Assembly (NCBI GenBank): GCA_013396915.1 | Contig: VWZL01000360.1 | Span: 70,284 to 134,283, forward strand | Reading direction: 5' to 3' | DNA from: Stercorarius parasiticus | Lineage: Eukaryota; Chordata; Aves; Charadriiformes; Stercorariidae | Length of the DNA: 64,000 bases | Shown here: positions 48,946 to 61,840 of the stretch, piece by piece | Numbering within the stretch: position 1 is the stretch's first letter | Layout of the letters: every line of letters begins with the position of its first letter | Notes under the pieces: model-generated | Told to the model about the DNA's origin: nothing | Seen by the model: the letters and a program-made list of their open reading frames with translations, nothing else | Database searches by the model: none | Translations under genes and position numbers: made by a program

Positions 48946-51900
48946 TGTACAAAACCACACCAGTAGAAAAAAAAAGATCAGTAGGACTGAAGCTTTTTCT
49001 AGGCTTGATATTCCTATATTCATGCTCCACTATCCCCCTGCTAAGCTTGTATTTTCAAAATCTGCAGAACAAGAAAACTGAAAAAGTTCTTAGCTCTGAA
49101 TAGCCAACTGCTATGTTTTTTGTAAGCACCAACCACAGTCTCTTTTTACATGACCATCATCAAAAAACTAGGATTAAGTCAAATGAATACATTAATTAGA
49201 TGAGATTACTTGTCTTCTTTTCATTAGTAATTCAAAAAAAGGGAAAACAGACCACTTTCATTCTATGCCAAGCCTGAACAACGTACTTTTCTCTAACCAC
49301 TACCATATTCTACAAGAGACAAGTGAACTTGACCTTCTGATGAATAACCAGAGATTGCAGGATGAATCAAAAGCTGGGGTTTTATCACAGCTACTACAGG
49401 GTTGCAGCCAAAGTAATTGCTCTTGAGCCAGCTATGGGAGCTACACTGGTAGCTATAGGACAAAAGTATCCCCAAGAGAAAAAGAACTCTCTTGAGGACA
49501 TCTGTTTACTGAAGCTCACCCAAGTATGTACCAGATGTACTTATTTGGATTTGAAAAATTTTGAAGACATCTGTATTGTTGCCACTTTTCATATGAGATA
49601 GAAAGGCTTTTGAACACACTACTCGTTATTGATAGATGTGATTTTTATTTCTTGTAATAAGGATAATTAAATGTATTACTTACAAGTTCAGGAGAATGTT
49701 ATTCAGAAGTTGCTCACAGTAATTCAACCTAAGGTCAAATTATCCTCTGGTTTATTTATATTAATTTCAGTGAAATTATAACAGGTTTGAATTTATTCCA
49801 TAGATTTCTGGAGATGCAGTTTAACCTTGGTGTATTGAGGTCTCTGAATTTTTTCAGGTATTGTAGATCGGTCATGTCAGAGTTGAAAAACGTGACAGTG
49901 ACACAAAGTTGATCCCATTAGATAATTATTCCATTCCAAAGTTATTCCATTAGATAAATATCTGTGTCAAATCTTCTATAAGGTCTCCAGTGGGTAATCA
50001 ATAACACCAAAGGACTCCTGATACAAATCTGTTATGCCACAATGACCAGCTGCATTTTACCTTATGCTGTTATCCTATACGTTATGGTATGTCTAAGAGG
50101 ATGTGGCTGCCTCCATTACCCCCTACCATCCCGAAGCGGCTAATTACTGCCACATCTGTTTTCCCTCAATATCCAGAAGGTATGCAATGTTTATCCATAT
50201 TAACAGGGTGACCAGATCACCTCCAGGTTAAGGAAGGAACAGAACTGAATTTTCAGGAGTCAACCCTCTAGAAGATGACAAAGAGGAGACTGGCCATAAA
50301 AGCTGACATGATCCATCAAGAGCAGAGGAATACTCTAACTACTGCCATTTCGGGAGGCAGAAATCATGACAGTTAATGAGAGAAGAATATCATATAATCT
50401 TACACATTTTTGGTTATTCATATTATCTAGTGCAGCACAGGTATAGAAATCTATAAAAAAAAAACTTAACTGAAAGCATGAAAGAAGACATGTACTAAAA
50501 CACATTATTCTGGATATTCTGAATAAATCTTCATTCATCTATTTTCCTTAACTTGACTTGCATCTATATTAACTGAATAAACAAGCGTGTAGCAAAACTA
50601 AAAACAGGCACCTGTGACCCTGTACCTGATCTCCCCAGCACAACCAAGATGCGCTGAAGGTGATGGACTGGACCTCCATGTGAACAGCCCAGCCCAGGCC
50701 AGGCAGAGAGCGGTACCAAGGTCAGGAGACGCAGAAATGTCCTGCAGAGGCTGTGGGTAACACCTGCCAGCTCGCCAGCCTGCAGTAAGGTGTTGGAGGA
50801 CAACTTCAGCCTCAAGGGTATCCATGAACATACATCTCCATGCCTCTGCTCTGCTCTGAAATATTCTCTCTCTCATTTTTCCCTTTAATCTGCTGTTCTT
50901 TTTTTCTGTTCTTACAACGTTACTGCTGATGTCATGAACTAGACCGGGATAACAGTTCAATAATTAGGTCTCATACAGGAATGTGAGAACACTAACACTG
51001 GTTACAGTAAAGGTCAAGTTCCACAAATGCTTTTGAGAAAAAAAAAAATGAGGGAAAGACATTTTGACAGTGTCAAAATATTTTGTGTCAGCATGCTGAA
51101 AATGACATGCTGAATTTCAGCATTTCAGAACACTCTTATCATTCCATGGAAGTTCATAAGAGTCAGAACAAAAAACACAGTTCAGGTTAAACTAAACCTT
51201 TCAGGGTGACCGACTACTGTTCTCCTTTAACTCAACTTTATTTCAGTACAGTGTAAAACAACATTTTGTATGCTATTTGAAATAGAGCTCATCTTCATTC
51301 AGATCTATACATGAAACTGTCTCTCTGTGCGGCTCGATCCTTCTCTGTTCTGCGTTGCAGTATTTGCAGCGTATCACAATGGGAGAAGCGATGAACTTGG
51401 GCAACGGAAAGATAAAACAAACTTTTATTTTAAGGCTGCTATAACACAGTGTGTTTCAATTTTGAGGTTATATCAGACTTTTAAATGGTTGATGAGAACA
51501 GAATGGTTCAGGAAAAACCAACTCTGTATAGGGAGGAAGGAATGTAGGGGAAAAGCTAGAAAATTGTATTTTGGGTCAGCTGAAAACATTTCATTTAGAC
51601 ATGAAAGAAAAAGATTGCTTTCATTTCTCTGTTACGGAACTTATTTCCCCACCCTCATCTTTTAAGGGAGCTGACTTCAATCAAATTTTACATGAAAGAT
51701 GCAATTTCTAATGAAAAAGAAAGTCAAAACACTGTAATTGGCTCAGAGCTGGAAGGGTAAATATTTATACCTCAACTGTAAATTATAGTCTGTTCTCATT
51801 CCTTTCCTACAGACAAAATTAAATTTTTCTGATTCAGGACTGCAGGAAAACAGAAATGCTGAAAGAAGGTAACTCCCTCAAAAAACCTGAGAACTCCTGG

Positions 51901-54884
51901 CTTCCTTTTTCTACAGCTCACACGCAGCATGGCACTTGCATCCCATATTCCAAGTTCGTCTGCTGAAAATCATTTACTACATCTACAGGTTTGCCCTTCT
52001 TTTAAAAAACCACAGATTTATTCTTTCTGGGAGGGAGAACTGAGCCGCCAAAAATGCAGCAGCAGAATGGTCTCCATATAAATCTGAAGACTGAGTGAAG
52101 AATGGAGGCCCCTTATCTCTAAACCTTGGAGGTGTTATGTGAAAGAGCTGCTTATTATACTGCTTGCCCATTCTCCTTCCTCACATTACAGAACCCTGAA
52201 CAGACCCAAGAAACCACTGTGCCTCATTATTTAATTTAAAGGGATTTTTTTTTCTTTTGTTTCATTTCCATAGTAAGCCCCAAAATATTTTAAGTCTCAA
52301 GCTCTTGTTTTCAAAAAGCCAGGTAACACTCGACAGCAAAATATTCAAAGTTCCTTCTTTATTGTCAGTGAAGTTTATGTATCTGGGTCAAATCCCTGAG
52401 CCAAAGCAAAGGAATTGCTTTCAGAGGAGTTGAATTTCAATTCTTGAAGAAATATTTTTCCTGTAGCAGCATTTAATTTCTTGGCAGGTTCTGTAAGCCT
52501 TTGCTCTCCTGGCTTGAAGAGTTCCTCTGGGCTGCTAAGCGACTGGCTGATGCAAAAGTTGCTCAGTTGGTTCATCCTTGCTGGAAGAAATGCAACCTAT
52601 GTTTCCAGCCACCTTTTAGTTCTGTGGATTTGGTACCCTTTTAACTTTTCAGTCCCTGTACACTCTGCTGTTCCTGCTTCTAAGATTAACAGTGCTCTGA
52701 AATGCAATTTGGGTTAAAACTACTGGACTAGATGCCCAAGTATAGCAAAGTAGCTTCCAGTATATCTTCTGGGAATAATATATATATTGCTGTAGAACAG
52801 TTAACCCCCCCCTTCCCTGCCTTTCCCATAATCTCAGTTTATCTCAGATCCTGCTAGACCAATGTAGATAAGATTTTTCATTGTAGTCCTCTCTCCTCAC
52901 ACTGCCAAAGCAGGAGCACGCTGGAAGACCTGCACCACCATGACAGTTATCTAAAATTTTTGCTCTTTTGGGAAAGATCCTCACTGTAGATTTAAGGCAG
53001 CTTGAAAACTGTAACTCCCACAGCATGAAGCAGGCACTGGACTTTTTCATGCAGCACAGGCAATGCAGTTGAATGGTAAGACAACAAGGCTTTGCTGTCT
53101 TTTAATGTGAGTCCAATACACCATTACTTTGCTTTCCCTTTACATTTTCATGCACGGTGAGAAAACGTTATTGTAAAATTGAATTTTTCTTCACTAGCGG
53201 TCACCACCAGCAAGAAGCAGTTTTGTAGGGAAATACAGGATTTCTTTTCAGCTCTTCAAAAATATTCCGATCTGTAGGACATTAATCTCTTTGTGACTGC
53301 AATTAAAAATGTGTCCAAGAGCACACAGATGTCGGCATACAAAATATTCCTAAGGGGTGCTATAAGGACAATGGGCTTAGTAATACCTCAGCTGTTTCTT
53401 TATGAGAGAATTTACATCATTAATTCGATTTGAGATTAAGAATTTTACAGAATAATTTTGCCAGGTGGCATATTCTTAGTGAAATTATGGATTCGCTGTT
53501 TAATTACTCTAGTTTTTGTCATTCGCACCACTTACAATTCAGTTGCCTGACAATTCCCATTGTACAACTTTGCTTTCAGGTTGCAATCTTTGCCACATTT
53601 TAGTATTCAAGCTGGATGTCTTCTTTTAGATTAAAAATTTATGTTTCAACTGAGATCACTTATCCATTTCTGAGGAAAGTGATGAAAAAATCTTTCAAGA
53701 CTTCACCTTCAATAATTCTCCAGTCCCTTCCTCAGTTTCCCAATGAATTCATTTTCTTCTATCACTGGATAACCTTCAAGCATTTCTTCCCCATGCAGTG
53801 TTCTCGATGTGTGTGTGAAGGAAGAGAGAGGAAACATTGTAAGTGTAAACGTTAAAGCTGAGGTGTCACAGGAAATGTGGCATCACAAAAAAAGAGTGGT
53901 TAGGAAGTTTGGAAACAATCTTAATTTTTTTTACCTGAAACATCAAGATTTTAATTCTACATAAACTTTACCAGACCCAAGAAAAACACACGTTTTATTA
54001 ATTTTCTGTTTTATAGTGTGAATACTACTAACTGATTGTCTTAATTTTTAAAGCCAAGTAGTTTTTAAAGTTATGTATCCTCTTTGGGAATTAAGACATA
54101 TGTCAGGGATCTCATTCATTTCTTGTCTACCTTCCAAGAGATTTCTTTCCTATCACAACTGACAGCATCACATACTGTCGTATCTTTTATGGTTGTCTTT
54201 GAAAGAGCTCTGCCTTTAAAAGGGCTCAGTTTTATCCTAACATTTATGAGATATGAATTTACTTAAAGTTCCTAAATTGTTGTGTTGATATTTACCTCTA
54301 TAAACTCTCAAAACCAAATAAAATACATTGTTTGGGTCAGTAAAGAATAAACTGACAATTTAAAATTAGTTACTCCAAGCAAATATTAAATGGTACTTGG
54401 AAAAGGAAACATTTTTCTTATTTTAGGTGTTTGTTTATATTTCCAGAAACTGTTTCTTTGGGATTTTCTTGTGCATTACCATTACTTTAATACTGGCAGG
54501 CCTCAGATGCATATGGATTTCATTATACTCAAATTACCCAAAACATTCATAGACATTTGTGAATGTGAATACACATTAATGTGCATAAAACTAAAAAACT
54601 GCTAGGCAAAGTGAGATAAAGTGTTCTTCCTTGGCTATATAAGTTTTACTCTTAGCGCATCCTTGCTCTAGCTCTGATTATTGTGCACTAACCAACTCTA
54701 AGCATTTAAAAACCATTAGCCTTGGTCTTTAGGTCTTGGAGTCCTTTTGCACTCTGCACCTGTGGAATAATTACTAAATTGGCCAAGAACACAAAAGTAC
54801 AGCATTGTTCACACATTAAGGAAAGTCATAAAATCAAGAGGCTTCTGAGGTAGAATACAGCCGCAGTTGGCACGTGAAGAATGC
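48946..54884. other. Non-coding, no gene recognised
   Basis: AT-rich. Points of note are a GC-rich patch at 50590-50830 overlapped by a 120-codon minus frame with no recognisable family, a dense cluster of perfect palindromes at 51061-51123, and AT-rich homeodomain-word clusters at 53410-53560. An (AT)n tract lies near 52780-52790. Confidence 0.6.
51061..51123. repeat. Cluster of four perfect inverted repeats
   Basis: Within 63 bp: ATTTTGACA-g-TGTCAAAAT (51061-51079), CAAAATATTTTG (51074-51085), CAGCATGCTG (51089-51098) and ATGCTGAA-t-TTCAGCAT (51107-51123). All are perfect. Single-stranded DNA or RNA from here could form short hairpins. The function is unknown. Confidence 0.8.
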
Positions 54885-55012
54885 AACATCTGCCATTCCC
54901 TGTACAAGGTTGTTTGCGAAACTACACGAGGGATGGAACAGAACGCGATTGTTCCGTGGCCTTCCCTTGTGACGAACAGCAGATATGGGAACGAGATGGT
55001 ACTACAGAACAG

Positions 55013-55063
55013 ATAAGCTGCCTACTTGCTTACTACGAAACACATAAGCGGCCTACTCGCTAC
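55013..55063 (+). repeat. Imperfect ~31-bp tandem repeat in the LTR U3
   Basis: ATAAGCTGCCTACTTGCTTAC (55013-55033) and ATAAGCGGCCTACTCGCTAC (55044-55063) are near-identical and spaced 31 bp apart. Tandem repeats in U3 are commonly enhancer duplications in retroviral LTRs; that role here is inferred. Confidence 0.75.
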
Positions 55064-55197
55064 CCGAGCCAACATTTCGTCAAATGTTGATGAAATGCTG
55101 TCCTTTGTGTGAACTTTGCTCATTACAATGTACCAAAACACACCTCCATCCTGGAGGCAACCCCCCCCCAAGGTGCGACAACTCCTCCTTGAGTACA

Positions 55198-55269
55198 CCA
55201 ATCATAATAGAAGTGTTTATGACTAAAGTCACTCAAACTCCACTTTGAAGACAAAAAAATAGTATAAAA
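55198..55269 (+). promoter_or_regulatory. LTR core promoter (CCAAT and TATA boxes)
   Basis: ACACCAATCATAA carries a CCAAT box and AGTATAAAAATTGCC carries a TATA box. The spacing and order are those of an RNA polymerase II retroviral promoter, with the start expected about 25-30 bp downstream of the TATA box, near 55295. Activity is not known. Confidence 0.6.
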
Positions 55270-58200
55270 ATTGCCCAAGAGAGGGGGGATATCAGGGAAG
55301 ACACCATCGTGAACAAGTCAGGAGAACGCCATCACTAACTTCCGGGATCAGTCGACGGGCTGAGCCTTTCTTCCCCGCCATAGGGGGACGCCTTTGGGTA
55401 ATACTTAGATTATACCGAGTGTTTCCTCGGGGAACTTAGAAATCTCTCTAGAGAATCTCTATCCTACATTTATAGCCAGGCTATATTGTTTATAACTTGG
55501 TCACGCGTTTTGTGTACTTAACAATATCTTTATTTGCACGTGCTTTGCAGACAGTGTATTTATCACCGGTAATCCTAAGAACCTATATATCTGTTGTTTA
55601 CATAAACTGCATCGTTTAAGTAGCTAGTCATTTCAGCTTCTCACTGAATGCGACCAAAGACTCAAGAGGGGCCATGCTACTTCATGAGCACGACTAGACT
55701 GAAGGTGCAATCCACTATTAGTGTATCCAAATCGTAATAGTTTAATACATATTAAACACGATTGGACTGATAGTGCTGAACTGGGCATCACTCAGAGTTT
55801 AAACCTAGCCACACCTAGCTTCCCACCTTGGTGAGGAGTGTTAGAAGGCAAGGGGGTTTATCTTCTGCCAAAACCGCTTTGCCCCTTTTCACGCAACACC
55901 TTCACTGTAAATTTGATTCTAGGTAACAAATTTTGGGTAATGTTCCCTCAGCAATTAACGTCGGAAGTTGCTGCATAGAACTAGAGAGAAGAAAATGCAC
56001 TGAAATCCTTAGAAAATATATGCTGTGAAGATTAAAGCACAGAGTTTTCCCTATCATGTATATTTTACTTTTTGCAGCAACTTGAACAGCTTTTAAGGTG
56101 GAGAACAAATTCATATTTGGATTAAACTAAAAGCAGATTCATGATTTCATTTACACTTCTCTGTGCTTCAAGCTAGCCATAAACCTTATTTAAGCATTTG
56201 AGAACAACTCAGGATACCTTTTCTGTAGCAAAAAGAACTCGTGTGTACCGAAACTCTTTGCCTTGGGGTTTTTGTGCACGTTCCCATAGGCCATGAAGCA
56301 GCCAGCGCTCTAATAGACACAATCACAATATATCTTTTCCTTGATAAATTATTTTGATTACCTGACTGGTACAAGTCTTCTCACTGCTCTGTTTATCTGC
56401 ATTTCTTCTGGTATGCATGGATTCTTTCTATGATCTGCCAGGCCATCCATACAGGAACATGCTTCCTGTCCTTGATTTACACTGCTGCATACAGACACAG
56501 GGTCAGGTTCCAGGTGCCAGTATCACCAGCTGTCTGCTAATTCACATCAGCTAAGGTTCAAGCGTCTAATTTGCATTTGTTTTCAAAAAGGTAAAGGAAC
56601 TTGGTTTTGGAAGCAGAGGTTGTTTCCAATGAGAGAAAATTGCAGTCTTTTTGGCTGCTTGCTGTTTTGGAAGAGTCTGGGCTGCTTGATATTTGCAATA
56701 AGTATTCCCCAAGTGGCCATAACCCCGGGGCATACACATTAGAGACAAGAGGAAAAGCAGAATGACTTACATCTCCTACATAAGCCATTTCCTACTCTCA
56801 TGCTTTTCCTGACACATGAACTAATTCTCACTTTGTAGGCCCAAGGAAGAAGGCTAACACTGGCCCGAGCCTCACTTTTCCCCGCCAAAACCGTAGCTCA
56901 TCTTTTGTCAGTAGGGCTACTGGCAATTTATTGCTCTTGCTTGTGAAAGGAACCAGGATGATTTATTTGGAAGAAAAAAAAAAAACACAAAAACCCCCCT
57001 CTACTCTCTAGTAGCTTTTCAGCTATTAATTTTCACAAACAACTGGTACCTGAACTAAGACCAGAAATTAGATCCATTTCCTTGCTCTGAACCTGACTCC
57101 CTACCGTCAGCTAACGAGGTTTATTGGCCTCTGAAGTCTTACACACAGGTGAGTAAAGCAAGATTTTTTTTTAAAATGCATGAAGAAAAAGCTCAAGAAG
57201 CAGTGAGCAGCATGAATAATGAAAACTAATCATTATTTCAAACATATGCTGGATTTCTCACCAAGAGTGTTTTCTCTGATAATACTAAGTGGTTTCACTT
57301 ACATGTGGTCTCTGCCCCGATTTTATTAGGAGTTCTGCCTGAATCTCATATGAAAACAGTAAGTTAGAGTAAGAAGGTATAAAGGCAGAAGGGCAGAGGG
57401 GAGAAGATATTTGATCACAAGTGAAGTGAAGCTCTCTTGACTCTCGTTATCCAGGGGATTAGCTCGAGGGGGAACATCCACGACGGGCTTGTCTTGAAGC
57501 TGTCTGGGCATTTTATGGAATATACTCACAGACAGATCACTAGACTGGGAGCCAAAAAATTTGAACTGTAGCAAAGCTAAAACTGACATTTCAGTCCTCA
57601 GAGATATTCTGATATTTCAACTTTTGTTTCTCTTCTGCACAGAAAGGAAAAGATTTAATTGGAAAAACTATTTGATGGCAGGTTAACAGCCCCTCCTTGT
57701 TAGACTGAAATGCTGTCTCATGTTGGCTAAACCATTTGCCTTGATCATGCAAAACACTACAAGCTGTCCTTAAGTTTCACTGATGCATAGTAAAAATTTA
57801 CTGTGTCTCAGTGGTCCTAAAAAGCCAACAATGCTAACAGTTACACTTGCTTTCCTAAAGTATATGAAAGAATTTAAAAATATAACCATTTGTTGAAACA
57901 GAAAAAGAGGTAAATTCAATATTTCTATATTTTTTAAAAGGTGATAAAAGTATAATAGAACCATAACAGAGGAATATAAAATAACACTTAAGCCCAGAGC
58001 AGACTCAGGTTTGTGGTACACCTATTATAAGTCAACCAGGAAGCCAAAGGCTAAAAGGCAGGAGGTTTTCACTAGAAGTATTTGAAGATGGGGTGAGGGA
58101 GTGTCACAAGGATAATCAATAACCTATTGGAGAAAGACTTACCACAGGGGGTTAAATAAAAGGTCTCACCAACAGTAGCAAAAACTTGAAGAAAGCTGCA

Positions 58201-60523
58201 GAAATATCCCTGAATGTTCCTGTGGCTAGGCAGGCCACTAAACAGAAGATACTTAGCCAGGAAAGACACTAAAAATCCAGCTTTCAAAGAATAAAAACTA
58301 AGGATACTTTTCTCTCCGCAGGCAGGGCTCTGAGAACTAGATCTGCCAGAGTACCTCAGAGCTCCTGCAGCTACCACCTAATGCCTCAGGTGGTGAGGAT
58401 CAAGCAGAGCAGCTAGACCTGGAGGAGAAAGAGGATGAGATGCACTTATGAAGAAATAAGGAAGAAAGGAGGAAAGTGGCTCAGTTATTACAAACAATAA
58501 CAAACATTGTTTTAAAACATTTTCATTGCAAAGCTTTCCAGAAGGGTGATTTAAAAGCCTTGAAACGATCCATTTTGGTTAATTTTCCCACGTCCCTTTC
58601 TTTTCCCTGGCCTTTTTTTTCTTTTAATTTTCTGATCTAAAATGGAATGAGAGTGGAAGAAAAATGAAAACCAGGATGGAATGTGTTTCATTTTCATGTT
58701 TTGTTGCAGAGACACAGCATACTGTTCTTTTGTTCTTATTACTAAAGGTGTGAAAAGGAAAAAAAAACCTTTTCCATCCTCAGACAGCTGTGCAGCCCGT
58801 TTTGTCAAGGGCCAGGAGGAGGGTCATCAATGTCGGAAATGGATGAAATGGAGAGCAGGTCAGGACAAACGCATAATCATAATTGGATGCTTCGGGGATC
58901 TAGATCATCAGGGGAGGGATTTCGACACACTTCAAGAAAGCAGGCAGTACTGTGACACAGGAGGGGAGGTGGTGTCTTTCCCTGGGGTCTCAGAAAAGCA
59001 GCTAGAAAGGTAATAGGGAGGAATTAAGGAAGACCAAAGCCAGAGAAGGGAAGAAAGAAATTAGGCTGCATCAGGAAAAGAAGCAAACGCATCAGGGATG
59101 TGATATGCTTGCTAGCTAGGGAAAGAAGACCATCAGGGAAATAAAAAATGTATTTGGTGTTGTTTCCAGCAGAAAAGAAAAAAAGAAAAGTTAAGCCAAA
59201 GAACAGAAAAAGTGATAGACCCAAGCAGTCCTATGAGTAGTGAAGAGTAGCACGCTATTTCAAGGCAATCAGGCAAACATGGCTGTAGGTGTCAGTGAGG
59301 AGTCAGAAAAGAGCCAGAGTCAGCACAACAGAGGCAGCAGGAGCCCGTGGGAGAGGAGAAATGTGGAAGCAGGCTTAGTCCCGTTTTGAAAGCTAAAAGC
59401 TCTTGCATCAATTCAATTCTACTGTCGAAACGTACCTAAAGGTACAGCTGAGCTACAGGCCACAGACGAAGTAAACAGCCACAAGTCTTCAAGTAATAAA
59501 GTCAGCCACTGACCCGTCTTTCAGCTTGAAGTATATATATCTAACCTGAACTCAACAAAATTGCTTTCAGAACACTGGAAAAAAACAGGCTGAACGATTT
59601 AACCCCCTATAAGTGATGACACTGTGCATACACTGGCTGCATAATCAACAACTGTATGTAGATATTTAGCATGCTAAGTAATAATTCTCCTGCATCAGTC
59701 AATTAAAAAATCTCTAAGTTCACATTAACATAACACGCACTAACTGCACCCAAGAAACCATTACAGTGTATCGCATTAATATTCAACAGTCTAATGGCTC
59801 CCCAAGCAGGCATTGTCAGGATACACCCAAAGGGCCTCACTGGGCCTGTTACAGCATCCTGTATCCAATATCTGTAGATTAAACACTTGTTTAATAGGCT
59901 CCAATGTGAGAGAATACAGCAGGTACTGCCCATAACGTCAGTCATTCATGGGTAATGGGAGAAACTAATACACTTCTAGCGGGAATGACAAACCAGATTG
60001 AAACTAACGGTAGCAGCACAATCATTCTACCAGTGCCTTTCAAAGACTGTAATGGGCACAAACTTCCCTACTATAGTCTAAATTAGATAAATTGTTATAT
60101 TATGCTTTAAAATTGCAGAGTAATCACACAAGAAAAAACAAAAAACAACTTCTCAGTATGATGGAGAACTTGACAGGAACACTTAAAAAGGAAAATTTTG
60201 AATTAATGTAGCCGTATCCTGCTGTAAATTTGTGGAATGCATCACGGTTGAAGAGATCATGCTGTATAATTTCTCCCAATACACATTCATTTGTATTCAA
60301 AAGCACGTTCACTTTCACTCAGAAGCTGCTTAACTCGCCATAATGTCTTCCAAACGTCTCATGTGTTTGCCCCAGAAAGGAGATGCTATTTCGGAGACAT
60401 GAGAAATGGTACAAATGCAAAACACCTGACAATAAAGTAGTTTGAATCCTTCCTTTTTTCACCATTAATAATTTGGCTATCTCTGCAGTACTTTGAAAAT
60501 TACGCTGTTCCTGTGACTAGATC

Positions 60524-60536
60524 TATATATATATAT
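60524..60536. repeat. (TA)n microsatellite
   Basis: About six TA units following GACTAGATC. Short simple repeat. Confidence 0.85.
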
Positions 60537-61814
60537 GGCCTCTTCTTACTGCAAAAAGAAACTCTACCACCTCATATTGCTGGAGGTACATGATTCTTCT
60601 GAAGTACATTCAGAAACTTCAGTGTGGTTTGAAAAGAAAAGAGAAAGAAGAGAAATGAAGGAAACAGCCCTTTTCCCCAACAATACCTGACCTAGATGAA
60701 ACACATAATAGGAGTTACAGTGCAGACCTACAACAGCAGCAATATAACTGATCTCAGACTACTCGAGTAATCTCACTACTAGCGGTATTGTAGAAATTGT
60801 TAAAGAGTGATGACCCTTCTCTGACAACAGCAGGAGAATTTATAAAAGATCAACTTTAATCTAGGCTGCAGGGTGAAAAGTATACTTCTAGAGCGCTCTC
60901 TGCTCATGGGATAACTGCTTCAGTATTAGCTTTGTCTGTTGCCGAGGACTGTGGTTTTGGTGTAGTCTAATTACGGTCTGCCAGCAGAGCCACATGAGCA
61001 ACCATATAGCATAAAAGGAATTAATCCTGACCAAAAAGTGCTTTTTCTGACAATGACTTACATTAATCAAGAGAGAAAAACCCACTATCTTGAGAAAAAA
61101 TAGTTGAATCACAGTGAAGGAACCGTTGGGTACCTTGTCACTTAGATTCTAACAGAAGCCAAAGCTGCTGCAGTGGAAACAGCCACAGAAAAGTGAAGCT
61201 ACAGGAAGGTGGTTTCAAATGATTGCAGTGACTTAAGCTGGAGTTGGTGTCCCTTTCCAACTAGCTTTGTCAGCAAACCATTTCTTCATGAGGTCTAGAG
61301 AGGTCTTCATTCCAACAGCTCTTTTAAACATTTGAAAGTTGCTCTTTGGTGCAGAGGAACCGGGACCTACTGAATTTAGAAATTTGAGTCAAATCTTCTT
61401 CAAAATATATCAAACCACATATGTTGAAATCTCATCATATAGTTGGGAATTTTCTTTTTTTTTCCTTTTCTTCTGAGCTTTTAGAAATCAACCTTTCCAA
61501 TTACTTTCTACAATTAGAAACATATTTTGAAAAAGCATTACTCAGATTCCCACAAAATCACATCCTTCCAGATGTCAAACTCCAACAGTCATGAGACTCC
61601 TGATAAAGCAAGAAATGGCAAGCTTGTAAATGGCAAAGCCCACACTTCTCTGCTCTGGGGGTGCTACAGAGATCTAGATAGGCTTTATCTTCCTATTTTA
61701 TCCTTCCCAGCTAAAACTGTCTGCAAGCACATCTCAAGGGACCTGCATGCTGCATTCATTTTTCCATTAACTTTTCCATGACTTCCCCAATAAATGTGGT
61801 GGGGTTTTTGGTTG

Positions 61815-61840
61815 TTTTTTTTTTGTTTGTTTGTTTGTTT
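61815..61840 (+). repeat. (TTTG)n / T-rich microsatellite
   Basis: A T run followed by about four TTTG units. No adjoining retrotransposon body is recognised. Confidence 0.85.

Larger units (their letters stand above)
54885..55898 (+). mobile_element. Solo-type LTR of an endogenous retrovirus, well preserved
   Basis: This ~1 kb block is set off from its flanks by many CpG dinucleotides and by promoter architecture. A CCAAT box lies at 55198-55202 and a TATA box (TATAAAA) at 55263-55269, about 60 bp apart, which places U3 on the left and transcription running to the right. The block ends in a GCCCCTTTTCACGCAACA-type tail. No gag, pol or env words follow on either side, so it looks like a solo LTR left by recombination. 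Heptamers TGCAACA (54878-54884) and CGCAACA (55891-55897 or so) flank it, differing by one CpG-type transition, and may be the target duplication. The element then would not start with the canonical TG, so the edges are uncertain by tens of bases. Retained CpGs suggest a relatively recent insertion. The family is not asserted. Confidence 0.7.
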
